Shown here piece by piece: positions 26,345 through 34,349 of a stretch of 64,000 bases of DNA. Below the pieces are notes generated by a model. The model was not told where the DNA came from, did no database searches, and saw only the letters and a program-made list of their open reading frames with translations. Origin of the DNA: Treponema sp. (GTDB lineage Bacteria; Spirochaetota; Spirochaetia; Treponematales; Breznakiellaceae); assembly GCA_009782555.1 (NCBI GenBank), contig WRIV01000002.1, forward strand, positions 124,001-188,000. Direction: 5' to 3'. How positions within the stretch are numbered: position 1 is the first letter of the stretch; every line of letters begins with the position of its first letter. The position numbers and the translations under genes were made by a program.

Positions 26345-27967
26345 TTATTTTTTATATCCAAATACCCGGTGATTGATGTGGGGAAGAAATGAATGCTTCC
26401 GTTCCAGAGCGGTAAGCCATTCGGTGCTGATATGGCCGGAGCCTAAGGATTCATAAATAGTGGTAAAATTCCTGAGCGCCCCCTCCAGTTCCTGTTCCGC
26501 ATATTCCCTGCTCACCCTGCCCTGATACTGGGGGTTTAACGCCTTGGACCAGTCCGTACTTTGAGCAAAGAGCAGTTCCCGGGCCGCTTGGTTCAGGGCT
26601 CGTTCCTTTAGCCCCGTGTCGCCGGAAAAACGTTCGGTAATTTCCGCCATGCGATCTATGGAACGAAAAAGATGACGGTAAATCCAGTCATTGGAAGAGT
26701 CCAGAAGAAGCTCCGCATATCCATTAAAAAGGGATGAGGAAAATCCCGGTTCCATTATCTGAAAGGGCCCGGAAAAATCCGCCAGGTAATCTGCCGGGGT
26801 ACAAAGCTGCAAACCGGTATTTTCCGCCTGACTTGAGGACAGCGAAGGCGAAGGGCGGGCGATTTCCTTTATCAAGGTTTCCAAAAAAATCGATCCTTCA
26901 TGCCAAAAACGGAGAAGCGCATCAGCATCAAAGGTCCAAATGCCTATGGGATTATCCAGGTGCTGTCCTGCCGCTTCCAGCCGGGAGGTCCGGGCATCAA
27001 GAAAGGTCTTTGCCGCATCTTTTGCAGCTTCCGCCGCTGCCTGGGGATTGTAATACTGGAGTTTTTCTTTACAGGGGCCGGCCCAATAACGATAGCCGGT
27101 AGAACAGCGGTGATTTTCGGAACCTATGAATTGTTTTAGCTGTTTTACAGAAAATTCAAATCCCGCATCCAAAAAAGAACGGTATACATCCGCCCTGGCG
27201 CATAAGAGCTGTTCCAAATCCCGCCGAGCATTGTTATCCTGGCCAAATACGACAAGGCCCGAAGAGGTTTTTATCGGATAAAAAAATCCTGCCTCCGCCG
27301 GAGGGGTTCCCAAAATCAGGGCATGGGCATCGGTAATTGTATAGCTAAAGCCATATTCACGGAGGTACGATCCAAGTTCCTCCGTCCAGCCCAGTTCAGG
27401 AAGCCAAAAACCGGCGGGAATTTTTCCAAAACTTTTCCGGTGATGAATAAGGGATGTTTCTATCTGCGCCCGGATTATCTCTCCCATGGAATCATAAAAC
27501 GGAAGGTACGCATTGGTGGCAGCAGTTAAAAGCAATTCAAGCCGGCCTCGTTTTTGAAAACCTTCAAAGACCCCCAAAATATCCATGCCGTATTGTTCTC
27601 GCAGCGCAGTTTTTCGCCGGCAATCCTGGCTGTGGTACTGTTCCGCCAAGGCCTTCATTTCCGGGTTTAAAGCCCAGCGTTTTATTTCCTTTCCGCCGAA
27701 ATCTATCCGTTTATCAAGCCATATCAGGTAACGCTCCAGAAGATGTTGATCCTGCAACAGTCCGTACAGGGAGGGGGAAAGAACCATGCCGAAACGAAAG
27801 GGGATACCTTCCGTTTCTATGCGGGCAAACAATTCCAGCAGGGGAAGCCATGTTTCCGACAGAGTTTCGAAAAAATCCCGCTCTTCTTCGGAAAACTCTC
27901 CCTTTTCAGGGGAAACAAAAGGATGATGCCCAACGATGATGATGGAAAAAGTTTGCTGCATATTCAT
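26345..27967 (-). CDS. GH57 glycoside hydrolase (branching-enzyme-like, DUF1957 group)
   Basis: Family 57 alpha-glucan-active enzyme of 540 residues, most like the GH57 1,4-alpha-glucan branching enzymes. Residues 13-17 GHHPF match the first conserved motif; Glu191 in FWLPELGW is the expected nucleophile and Asp347 in WTFDADALLRFWHEG the expected acid/base. The order and spacing match characterised members. It likely works on glycogen-like polymers in the cytoplasm (no signal peptide). Its ATG overlaps the stop of the upstream DUF4912 gene by 4 nt (ATGA), a combination common in spirochetes. Motif I is HHPF rather than the usual H-x-H-x-P, so the precise activity is uncertain. Confidence 0.88.
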   Translation of the reverse strand: MNMQQTFSIIIVGHHPFVSPEKGEFSEEERDFFETLSETWLPLLELFARIETEGIPFRFGMVLSPSLYGLLQDQHLLERYLIWLDKRIDFGGKEIKRWALNPEMKALAEQYHSQDCRRKTALREQYGMDILGVFEGFQKRGRLELLLTAATNAYLPFYDSMGEIIRAQIETSLIHHRKSFGKIPAGFWLPELGWTEELGSYLREYGFSYTITDAHALILGTPPAEAGFFYPIKTSSGLVVFGQDNNARRDLEQLLCARADVYRSFLDAGFEFSVKQLKQFIGSENHRCSTGYRYWAGPCKEKLQYYNPQAAAEAAKDAAKTFLDARTSRLEAAGQHLDNPIGIWTFDADALLRFWHEGSIFLETLIKEIARPSPSLSSSQAENTGLQLCTPADYLADFSGPFQIMEPGFSSSLFNGYAELLLDSSNDWIYRHLFRSIDRMAEITERFSGDTGLKERALNQAARELLFAQSTDWSKALNPQYQGRVSREYAEQELEGALRNFTTIYESLGSGHISTEWLTALERKHSFLPHINHRVFGYKK

Positions 27968-28620
27968 AAACGGCTGCGGGGAATTTTCTCTGCATCGCGG
28001 AGTACCGAAAAATCTGCGGCACCAGAAAGCCGGATCAGAGGACGAGTCAAATACTCATCATTTTCGGGATTGTTTAAAAACCGGGGAAGTGAAAAGATCC
28101 GGGATACAATCAGGGAAGTTTCAATGCCCTGCACCCAGAGAGCGATACGAAAAATACCGCCATTGGGGAATCCCAAATACCGGGAATTATCCTCCTTTTT
28201 TACTGGTACGGTAAAGGATTCGACAAAGGTGTTTTCAGAACATTTTCGCACATATGCTTTAAGGGCATAACCTTCAAAGCGGGGATCCCTTTCAAAGTGT
28301 TCCCTGACCTGGGCCTTGATCTCCCAAAAAACAAAAACCCACTGGGGATCCCGGGGCAGTATTTCCAAGTAAGTAATATGGTATTGCCTGGGAAGTTCCG
28401 CCGTGGCCAGGCTGGATTTTTCGTCCAGAAATTCCAAGACATTGTCATTGTCATTGTCATTGTCGTTGTCAATTCTACTTTCCAGCAGTTCCCGAATAAT
28501 AAAGGTCCGGTCAAGATCGGGAGGTATATCGATACCTGCACGATCCGCCAGCTTTATCAAATCCCGGGTGGTTAAACTGTTCAGGTATATTTTGTATTCC
28601 GCAATTTTCCGATAAAGCAT
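27964..28620 (-). CDS. DUF4912 protein with Asp-Asn repeat
   Basis: A 218-residue cytosolic protein. The N-terminal 45 residues resemble a Rho/SAP-like helical segment (LTTRDLIKLADRAGI). Residues about 52-60 are an alternating Asp-Asn run encoded by perfect hexamers at 28441-28470. The DUF4912 domain follows, with the typical PQWVFVFWEI motif near 90-100. DUF4912 has no proven function; its constant pairing with GH57 enzymes in spirochetes points to polysaccharide metabolism. Translation is coupled to the GH57 gene by a 4-nt overlap. Confidence 0.85.
   Translation of the reverse strand: MLYRKIAEYKIYLNSLTTRDLIKLADRAGIDIPPDLDRTFIIRELLESRIDNDNDNDNDNVLEFLDEKSSLATAELPRQYHITYLEILPRDPQWVFVFWEIKAQVREHFERDPRFEGYALKAYVRKCSENTFVESFTVPVKKEDNSRYLGFPNGGIFRIALWVQGIETSLIVSRIFSLPRFLNNPENDEYLTRPLIRLSGAADFSVLRDAEKIPRSRL
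28441..28470 (+). repeat. Hexanucleotide microsatellite inside DUF4912
   Basis: Four perfect ATTGTC units (28441-28464) plus one GTTGTC variant (28465-28470). On the coding strand it gives alternating Asp-Asn. As a hexamer it can change length without breaking frame. Confidence 0.9.
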
Positions 28621-28629
28621 GATCGCTTA

Positions 28630-28658
28630 ATCATGAAAAAACGGTTTTTTCTTGTCAA
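28630..28658 (-). promoter_or_regulatory. Promoter of DUF4912-GH57 operon
   Basis: Minus strand: consensus -35 TTGACA (28658-28653), 17 bp spacer, weaker -10 CATGAT (28635-28630), 9 nt before the ATG at 28620. The spacer contains an AAAAAACCGTTTTTT inverted repeat. Confidence 0.45.
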
Positions 28659-28660
28659 TA

Positions 28661-28793
28661 GCGACGTCCATGTCGATCCGGTTTACATGGTAAACCGGTA
28701 AATGGCTCTGCGGCGGCATCCGTGCCGCCGTTTGCGACGTCCATGTCGATCCGGTTTACATGGTAAATCGGCAAACGGCTCTGCGGCGGCATT
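28661..28793. repeat. 73-bp tandem repeat with nested palindromes
   Basis: Unit 1 is 28661-28733; unit 2 starts at 28734 and is cut at the mutL stop. The first ~50 bases are nearly identical. Each contains a palindrome with arms CCGGTTTAC and GTAAACCGG around ATG (one change in unit 2, GTAAATCGG), and unit 1 also has CGGCGGCA-TCCG-TGCCGCCG. This resembles a REP-type intergenic element downstream of mutL. Confidence 0.85.
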
Positions 28794-30578
28794 TTACTCC
28801 AATCTGCGGACGGAACGGAAAAGATCGTCCCGGCTTAGTTCTGCCCAGAGGGGTCGCCCGTGAGGGCAGCGGGGAAGTTGTCCCGTTTCATCGGCTATAG
28901 CCAGAACAGCTTCCGCCAGAACCAGTGCCGCACCGTCATCCAGACAGCCGCCGTCTTTGATCGCCCCTTGGCAGGCGCAGGCTGCAGCCCAGCGTTCGGC
29001 CAGGTCTTTACCCGCCTTTTGCAGCGAAAGAATTTCTTCTACCGGGTCACCGCCCTTCCAGTCCGCAGGAAGAGCTTCTATGCGCCATGCGCCGCCGCCT
29101 TCGGTTTCCAGCGTTATGCCAAGCCGGGCGAGGGCTTCTTTTTTTGTTTTAAGAAAAATATCATCATCATCACTGGCGGTGTTAAAAGGAACCGGAACCA
29201 AAAGTTCCTGGGCGGTAACGGGACCGGATAAAAAACGATCATAAAGGATGCGTTCATGGGCGGCGTGTTGATCAATCAGATAGAGTTTGTCTCCCCGCTC
29301 AACGATGATAAACAGATTAAAGGCCCGGCCAATCAGCCGAACCCGGGGACCCGCAATTCCGTCCCGCATTTCCGTCATGCCGTAGGACGGTTCCGGTTCC
29401 GCCGCTGAAGCTCCATCCGTTTTTTTATCACTTCCGCCCCTTAGCGGCAGCGGGGCAAAATCATCCCGCCTTTCCAACAACGCTTCCATGGCCAAAGATT
29501 TCGCAGCGCCCCTTGATCCAAAAAGCAAGGGGTTACGTGAAGCATCATACGCGGCATTTTGAAATGTGCCGTGTGTTGTATTGTGTGCGTAACTGCGGAG
29601 GGCGGCTGAAATGGCATGATGGATCGCTCCGGCATCGGCAAAGCGGACTTCCCGTTTTGCGGGGTGGATGTTAAAGTCCGCCAGGGCGGGATCCACCTCT
29701 ACAAAGACCGCTCCCACCGGATGGTTGTCGTTGGGAAAAAAACCCGTCAGGCCGAATTCCAGGGCCTGCATCAGCCCAAAGTCCTGTACCCGCCGCCGAT
29801 TGACAAAGATGTACTGCTGTTTCCGGTCCCGTCGGGACAGCTCCGGTCCGCCGAAGATCACGGTGATCGCAAAACCGCTGCCCGCTGTTTCTATCGCGTG
29901 AAGAAAGGATCGTTCATTTGCATTAAGGATCACTTCACCAAAACGTTTTTTCAGATCGCCTGCGCAGGGCAAAAACTGGAGTTTCAGCGATTGATTTTGA
30001 ACAAAACGGAAGGAAACTCCGGGAAAAGCTATGGCTTTTTCAATAAAAACCTGACGGCACAGGGCCGCTTCTCCCGTTTCCCTTTTTAAAAAACGTTTCC
30101 GGGCGGGGATCGCATCAAAAAGGCCGAAGGCCCGGACGCTGGTACCCCGGGTCCGGCGGCACTGGGCAAGCTTTGCATTTTCTGTTTTTCCAGCGGCGCT
30201 GCCCTGCGTTTCCAGCAGCCATGCTTCCCGGCCGTCGACACTGGAAATAATCTCCAGCCGGGCGAGTGACGCCGACGCCGACGCCAGTGCCTCGCCGCGA
30301 AAGCCCAGCGTAGTAATCCGGGAAAGATCGTCCAGGGTTTGTATTTTACTCGTGGCGTGGGTTTTAACGCAGAGGGCAAGATCATCCCGTTTCATCCCCA
30401 TACCATTGTCGATCACTTCGACTCTGTTTATGCCGCCGCCCTCAATAGAAACTTCTATGGTCGATGCGCCGGAATCCAGGGCATTATCGACGAGTTCCCG
30501 AACCAGCGCCGCAGGCCGGTCGATCACTTCGCCGGCGGCGATTTTTTTTGCTTCCCCCGGGCTTAGGATCCGAATCAT
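28794..30578 (-). CDS. mutL: DNA mismatch repair protein MutL
   Basis: MutL, the coordinator and, in most bacteria lacking MutH, the nicking endonuclease of mismatch repair. GHKL ATPase motifs: ELVDNALDSG (about 28-37), DNGMGM (about 58-63), TTLGFRGEAL (about 88-97). The middle linker is variable. The C-terminal dimer domain has LIDQHAAHERILYD and CPHGRPLW, the zinc-site motifs of nicking-type MutL; the last acidic position of DQHA-x2-E-x4-E is Asp here instead of Glu. Length 594 is normal. It follows xseB by 2 nt, so xseA-xseB-mutL form an operon on the minus strand. Confidence 0.97.
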   Translation of the reverse strand: MIRILSPGEAKKIAAGEVIDRPAALVRELVDNALDSGASTIEVSIEGGGINRVEVIDNGMGMKRDDLALCVKTHATSKIQTLDDLSRITTLGFRGEALASASASLARLEIISSVDGREAWLLETQGSAAGKTENAKLAQCRRTRGTSVRAFGLFDAIPARKRFLKRETGEAALCRQVFIEKAIAFPGVSFRFVQNQSLKLQFLPCAGDLKKRFGEVILNANERSFLHAIETAGSGFAITVIFGGPELSRRDRKQQYIFVNRRRVQDFGLMQALEFGLTGFFPNDNHPVGAVFVEVDPALADFNIHPAKREVRFADAGAIHHAISAALRSYAHNTTHGTFQNAAYDASRNPLLFGSRGAAKSLAMEALLERRDDFAPLPLRGGSDKKTDGASAAEPEPSYGMTEMRDGIAGPRVRLIGRAFNLFIIVERGDKLYLIDQHAAHERILYDRFLSGPVTAQELLVPVPFNTASDDDDIFLKTKKEALARLGITLETEGGGAWRIEALPADWKGGDPVEEILSLQKAGKDLAERWAAACACQGAIKDGGCLDDGAALVLAEAVLAIADETGQLPRCPHGRPLWAELSRDDLFRSVRRLE

Positions 30579-30580
30579 TA

Positions 30581-30829
30581 TTAACCGCCGAAAAGATCCA
30601 ACTCGGGATTATCCTGACCCTTGACGTCCGGCGCATTCAGGAGTATTTCTATCCGGCTTTCGATTTTTTCCAGATCCTTTTCCAGGGACCGGGCCAGTTT
30701 GATTCCTTCTTCAAAAGCCTTAATGGCGTCTTCTAAAGGAACATCGGTCTTGCATATTGTTTCGCCGAGACTTTCCAGTTTTTCCAGCCGTTCTTCAAAA
30801 TTTTTCATGACATCGCCGCCTTTATTCAA
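30581..30829 (-). CDS. xseB: Exodeoxyribonuclease VII small subunit
   Basis: The 82-residue XseB subunit: a two-helix protein beginning NFEERLEKLESLGETI and containing PLEDAIKAFEEGIKLAR, the family core. It binds XseA to form exonuclease VII, which degrades single-stranded DNA from both ends and acts in mismatch repair and recombination. It lies 1 nt after xseA and 2 nt before mutL, a repair operon. ATG at 30829 is preceded by a GGCGG/AAGG-rich stretch. Confidence 0.95.
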   Translation of the reverse strand: MNKGGDVMKNFEERLEKLESLGETICKTDVPLEDAIKAFEEGIKLARSLEKDLEKIESRIEILLNAPDVKGQDNPELDLFGG

Positions 30830-30830
30830 G

Positions 30831-32036
30831 TTATTGATACGCTGCCGTACTTTCTTCGGTTACGGCCCGGACCAATCCCTCCCGGGGCCGGATGGTAAGT
30901 TTATCCCCAGGCTTTGCCTCTATTCCCCGCCGGAGTATTTTTCCGGTTGTTTCGTTCAACACCACCGAAAAACCCCGATCCAGCACTGCCAGGGGGCTTC
31001 CCGCTTCCAGGCTCGTAGCAGCCAGTTCCAGCCGCCGCCGCCATCCTCTTAATTTTTCCTGTAAAGAATGGACAAGACTTTCCTTGGCATCGTCAAAACG
31101 AAGAAGAGCAGGCTGGAGAATAGCTCTGAAACGCCGTTCCAGATCGTCGATGCTGAAGGGCCGGATAAGCAGCCGGGCCCGGTCAATTCTGGACTTTACA
31201 GCTCCTTCCATATCTTCCTGGAGGGAAATGATTTTTTCCAGCGCCTCGCTCCGGCTGGAGCTGACCAATTCCGCCGCCGCGGACGGGGTGGGCGCCCGAA
31301 GATCTGCCGCCAAATCGCAGAGGGCATTGTCTATCTCGTGGCCCACAGCACTGATTACAGGAATTTCCGAATCCGCCACAGAGCGGACCACCACTTCTTC
31401 AGAAAAGGGAAGCAGGTCCTCCAGGGAGCCTCCTCCCCGGCCTACGATGAGTACATCGGCAAGCCTCCATTGGTTTGCCTGTTCAATGCGGCGGGCAATT
31501 TCCGCCGCCGCCCCCTCGCCCTGAACCAAGGCAGGAAGGATGATCACCCGGACACCGGCGGCTCTGCGCCGGAGAATATTAAGAATGTCCTGCACCGCCG
31601 CTCCGGTAGGAGAACTGACCACGCCCACCGTCCCGGGAAACCGGGGAATAGGTTTTTTTTGATCCTCATCAAAAAGCCCTTCCGCCGCCAGAGCCCGCTT
31701 GCGTTTTTCCAGCATTGCCAGAATATCCCCCACCCCGGCCAGTTCCATGTCTTCGCAGACAAGCTGGTAGTTTCCTCGCTGGGGATAAACCGAAATTCGT
31801 CCCCGGACCCGCAGGAGCATGCCGTCTCTGGGCTCAAAGTCCAGAAAGGACAGCCGGTTTTTAAACATCACCGCATCGATTTTGGCTCCCGGATCTTTAA
31901 GGGAAAAATACAAATGTCCCGAACTAGAAGGCCGGAAGTTAGAAAGCTCCCCCTCTACCACAAGCTGGGGAAAAGCGCTTTCCAAATTTTGCCTGATAAG
32001 TCCGGTTAGTTCAGAAACCGTGATTTTTTGCTGCAC
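30831..32036 (-). CDS. xseA: Exodeoxyribonuclease VII large subunit
   Basis: Catalytic subunit of exonuclease VII. N-terminal OB fold (VEGELSNFRPSSSGHLYFSLKD, about 28-49), nuclease core with VGVVSSPTGAAVQD, VGRGGGSLEDL and ISAVGHEID, then a coiled-coil region that binds XseB. The longest frame starts at 32132, inside the 3' end of the DUF262 gene; GTG 32036 (VQQKITVSELT) is where family similarity starts and avoids that overlap, giving about 401 residues. The upstream residues show no similarity. The insertion of an AT-rich islet just before this gene may have removed its original leader. Confidence 0.93.
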   Translation of the reverse strand: MQQKITVSELTGLIRQNLESAFPQLVVEGELSNFRPSSSGHLYFSLKDPGAKIDAVMFKNRLSFLDFEPRDGMLLRVRGRISVYPQRGNYQLVCEDMELAGVGDILAMLEKRKRALAAEGLFDEDQKKPIPRFPGTVGVVSSPTGAAVQDILNILRRRAAGVRVIILPALVQGEGAAAEIARRIEQANQWRLADVLIVGRGGGSLEDLLPFSEEVVVRSVADSEIPVISAVGHEIDNALCDLAADLRAPTPSAAAELVSSSRSEALEKIISLQEDMEGAVKSRIDRARLLIRPFSIDDLERRFRAILQPALLRFDDAKESLVHSLQEKLRGWRRRLELAATSLEAGSPLAVLDRGFSVVLNETTGKILRRGIEAKPGDKLTIRPREGLVRAVTEESTAAYQ

Positions 32037-32073
32037 TGAAAGAGCATACCATGGGAAGGGCCGGAGTGACAAA

Positions 32074-33282
32074 CTATTTTTTTGCCATCTTTTGATTTTG
32101 TTTTGCCGTAATGTTAATATGACAGTCGTCACATAATAATTGGCAATTTTCTATTGTTGTTTCGCCTCCATCGTTATATGCTTTTCTGTGATGGGCTTCC
32201 ATTTGTTTTATATCGAAAACTTTACCGCATCTGCCGCATTTTTTGTTTTGCTTTTTATAAACCTGATTTTGCTGCTTCTCGGAAAATACTCTTTCCCATA
32301 TTAAAGTTCGATCACCGCTTAAAACATACTCATAAAAACCGCTTTTATTAAGCCCATCGGGATCGTCTGCGTATATGTCAAATAATCGTTCCAATTCTTT
32401 TTCCATTTTTTCTTTATCATGTTTTTTACTGCCGTATTTATTGAATAAAATTCCCCATTCAAGTCCTTTCATTTCTTTGCGATATTTTGGGAATGTCTTT
32501 TTTACCCAATTTATAACTTTTTCAAAATATTTCCATAACTCCTCTGCATTTTTGTCGTCTCCATGTAATGCCATATATTTTTTTATTTCAGGGTGTTTTT
32601 CAGGATCGGAATTTATTATCCATTTTAAGGTTAATTCCAATAATGCCTGTCTGTTTGCGTCATCGCCGCTTGTAGACAATAATGTATTCTTATCCATATT
32701 GTCATAGAATGACGTATTTATTGCAGGATTATTGCGTCTTTTTGAAAAATATAGTTTTGCATCTGATAGCCAAGTGCCAGTATAATTGGCATTTAACAAT
32801 TCCTGATTGGTCATTTGTTTTCCGGCAATATTAATTGTATGAAACCAATCTAATTTTTCATCGTCTGTGCCGCTGCAAATAAAAACCTGTAATTTGTAAT
32901 TTAATATTTCCTCTTTTATTTCTTTTGATAGATTTTCAAAAGTCTGATTGTTTTTATTGTTAAAATTAATGGCTATGGGGTTTCCATTGGCGTCATCGTT
33001 GGTTATAAATTGACAAATAGAAATAATGCGTTGTTGACCATCTATTGCTTCATAGGTCTTATCGGGGTTGATTGCCCAATAAATGCTGTTTAAGGGCAAG
33101 CCGTTATATACAGTTTGCATAACACGATCACGATCATGAGGCTCATAAACAAAAGCTCTTTGGAAGGCAGGGCGGACGTTTAATTTGCCGCCATAAGCTA
33201 CTACGCCTTTTTCACCATCATCTTTATATTTTTTTACCAAATCCTTTATTGTGATTATCGGGGTATCTGTTTTCATTGCCAT
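32074..33282 (-). CDS. DUF262-HNH endonuclease-like protein
   Basis: A 402-residue protein with two recognisable parts. The N-terminal DUF262 domain has DGQQR at 81-85 and RPAFQRAFVY at 37-46, the signature shared with GmrSD/SspE-type restriction proteins, in which it supports nucleotide hydrolysis. The C-terminal domain (347-402) is HNH: zinc cysteines 349, 352, 384, 387 and His365, Asn379, His388 as catalytic set. It follows the EcoRI-family methyltransferase gene with 1 nt between stop and ATG, and both are AT-rich unlike the flanking repair genes. Most likely the nuclease half of a restriction or modification-dependent defence system. The family is known; this pairing is inferred to be functional. 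Confidence 0.88.
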   Translation of the reverse strand: MAMKTDTPIITIKDLVKKYKDDGEKGVVAYGGKLNVRPAFQRAFVYEPHDRDRVMQTVYNGLPLNSIYWAINPDKTYEAIDGQQRIISICQFITNDDANGNPIAINFNNKNNQTFENLSKEIKEEILNYKLQVFICSGTDDEKLDWFHTINIAGKQMTNQELLNANYTGTWLSDAKLYFSKRRNNPAINTSFYDNMDKNTLLSTSGDDANRQALLELTLKWIINSDPEKHPEIKKYMALHGDDKNAEELWKYFEKVINWVKKTFPKYRKEMKGLEWGILFNKYGSKKHDKEKMEKELERLFDIYADDPDGLNKSGFYEYVLSGDRTLIWERVFSEKQQNQVYKKQNKKCGRCGKVFDIKQMEAHHRKAYNDGGETTIENCQLLCDDCHINITAKQNQKMAKK

Positions 33283-33283
33283 A

Positions 33284-34342
33284 TTATTTCTTTTTCCTCT
33301 TTCTTTTTATAATAATTCTCATATATGGAATAACTGCTTTTCCTTCCAAATCATAATAACCTAAAACCGGATGGTCTTCCTTAATTACACCTTTTCCTCC
33401 TGATTGGTAATAATCATCAACGAATTTTTGACTTAAACCTTTTTTTGCAAGTTCTCTATATAGGTTTCCTTGTCCTTGTCCAACAATTTCAAATTGTTCA
33501 GGATTGTATTTATCTATAAAAGTAATTGGTACGCCCATTGCCTTATTATAATCCATTGGTATATTTAAATATGTATCGACATTAATTGCATTATAATTAT
33601 CATATACTTGATACATATTTTCAAAGCCGCGAAAATTTTTCCCCGTGTCCAGCATTTCATTGCGTTTTGCATGCTTGATATTTGTAAACCAGCATGAATT
33701 TGAATTTCTAACATATTTTTTCCCATTAACCATTTTATGATATTTTTCCCAATTATCAGGTACTTCAAAATACATTCCCACATTAAAATTTGTTACGCCC
33801 GTCCACATTTTATTGTTTTTGATAAGTGTAAATATTTCTTTATAGGTAATAGCGTTTGTATTTCCGATTATTACAAATTTTTTTTTATATTTATATAACC
33901 GTGCAACATATTCACGAAAGAATGAAAATGGAGGATTTGTTATTACAATGTCAGATTGTTTTAACAATTCAATACATTCTTCTGAACGAAAATCGCCGTC
34001 TCCTTTTAGTTGTTCTTCCATCACATCTTCAATGCAGATAACGTTTTTTCCTGTATTGTTTTTATCGAGTATATATTTGGCTGATTTTTTGTCTTTCTCA
34101 TAATGGGTGGCGATAATTTTTTTTATGCCGAATGCCTGAAAATTATCCGCCAGGTATTTGATAAAGTTTGATTTTGGAGTTCCTAATCCTATGCCGTTAT
34201 GGTCATCGCAGTTACAATATATTGTTTTACCCTTAAAATATTTTGCGTAATGAATAAGTTCATTTTTTATATCTTCATATCCCGTGTAAAATTCATCATT
34301 TTTATTTTTATTTGCCGCCTTTAAATTTGCATTTTTTGCCAT
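33284..34342 (-). CDS. EcoRI-family adenine-specific DNA methyltransferase
   Basis: Predicted N6-adenine methyltransferase of the EcoRI_methylase family, 352 residues. NDEFYTGYEDI (15-25), YCNCDDHN (42-49) and the catalytic NPPF (136-139) are the family hallmarks, followed by FVIIGNTNAITYKEIF. No target recognition domain can be read by eye; M.EcoRI itself methylates GAATTC, but specificity here is unknown. It starts 7 nt after the stop of the LRR gene and is tightly coupled to the DUF262-HNH gene. Strongly AT-rich, suggesting recent transfer. Confidence 0.9.
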   Translation of the reverse strand: MAKNANLKAANKNKNDEFYTGYEDIKNELIHYAKYFKGKTIYCNCDDHNGIGLGTPKSNFIKYLADNFQAFGIKKIIATHYEKDKKSAKYILDKNNTGKNVICIEDVMEEQLKGDGDFRSEECIELLKQSDIVITNPPFSFFREYVARLYKYKKKFVIIGNTNAITYKEIFTLIKNNKMWTGVTNFNVGMYFEVPDNWEKYHKMVNGKKYVRNSNSCWFTNIKHAKRNEMLDTGKNFRGFENMYQVYDNYNAINVDTYLNIPMDYNKAMGVPITFIDKYNPEQFEIVGQGQGNLYRELAKKGLSQKFVDDYYQSGGKGVIKEDHPVLGYYDLEGKAVIPYMRIIIKRKRKKK

Positions 34343-34349
34343 TAATTGC

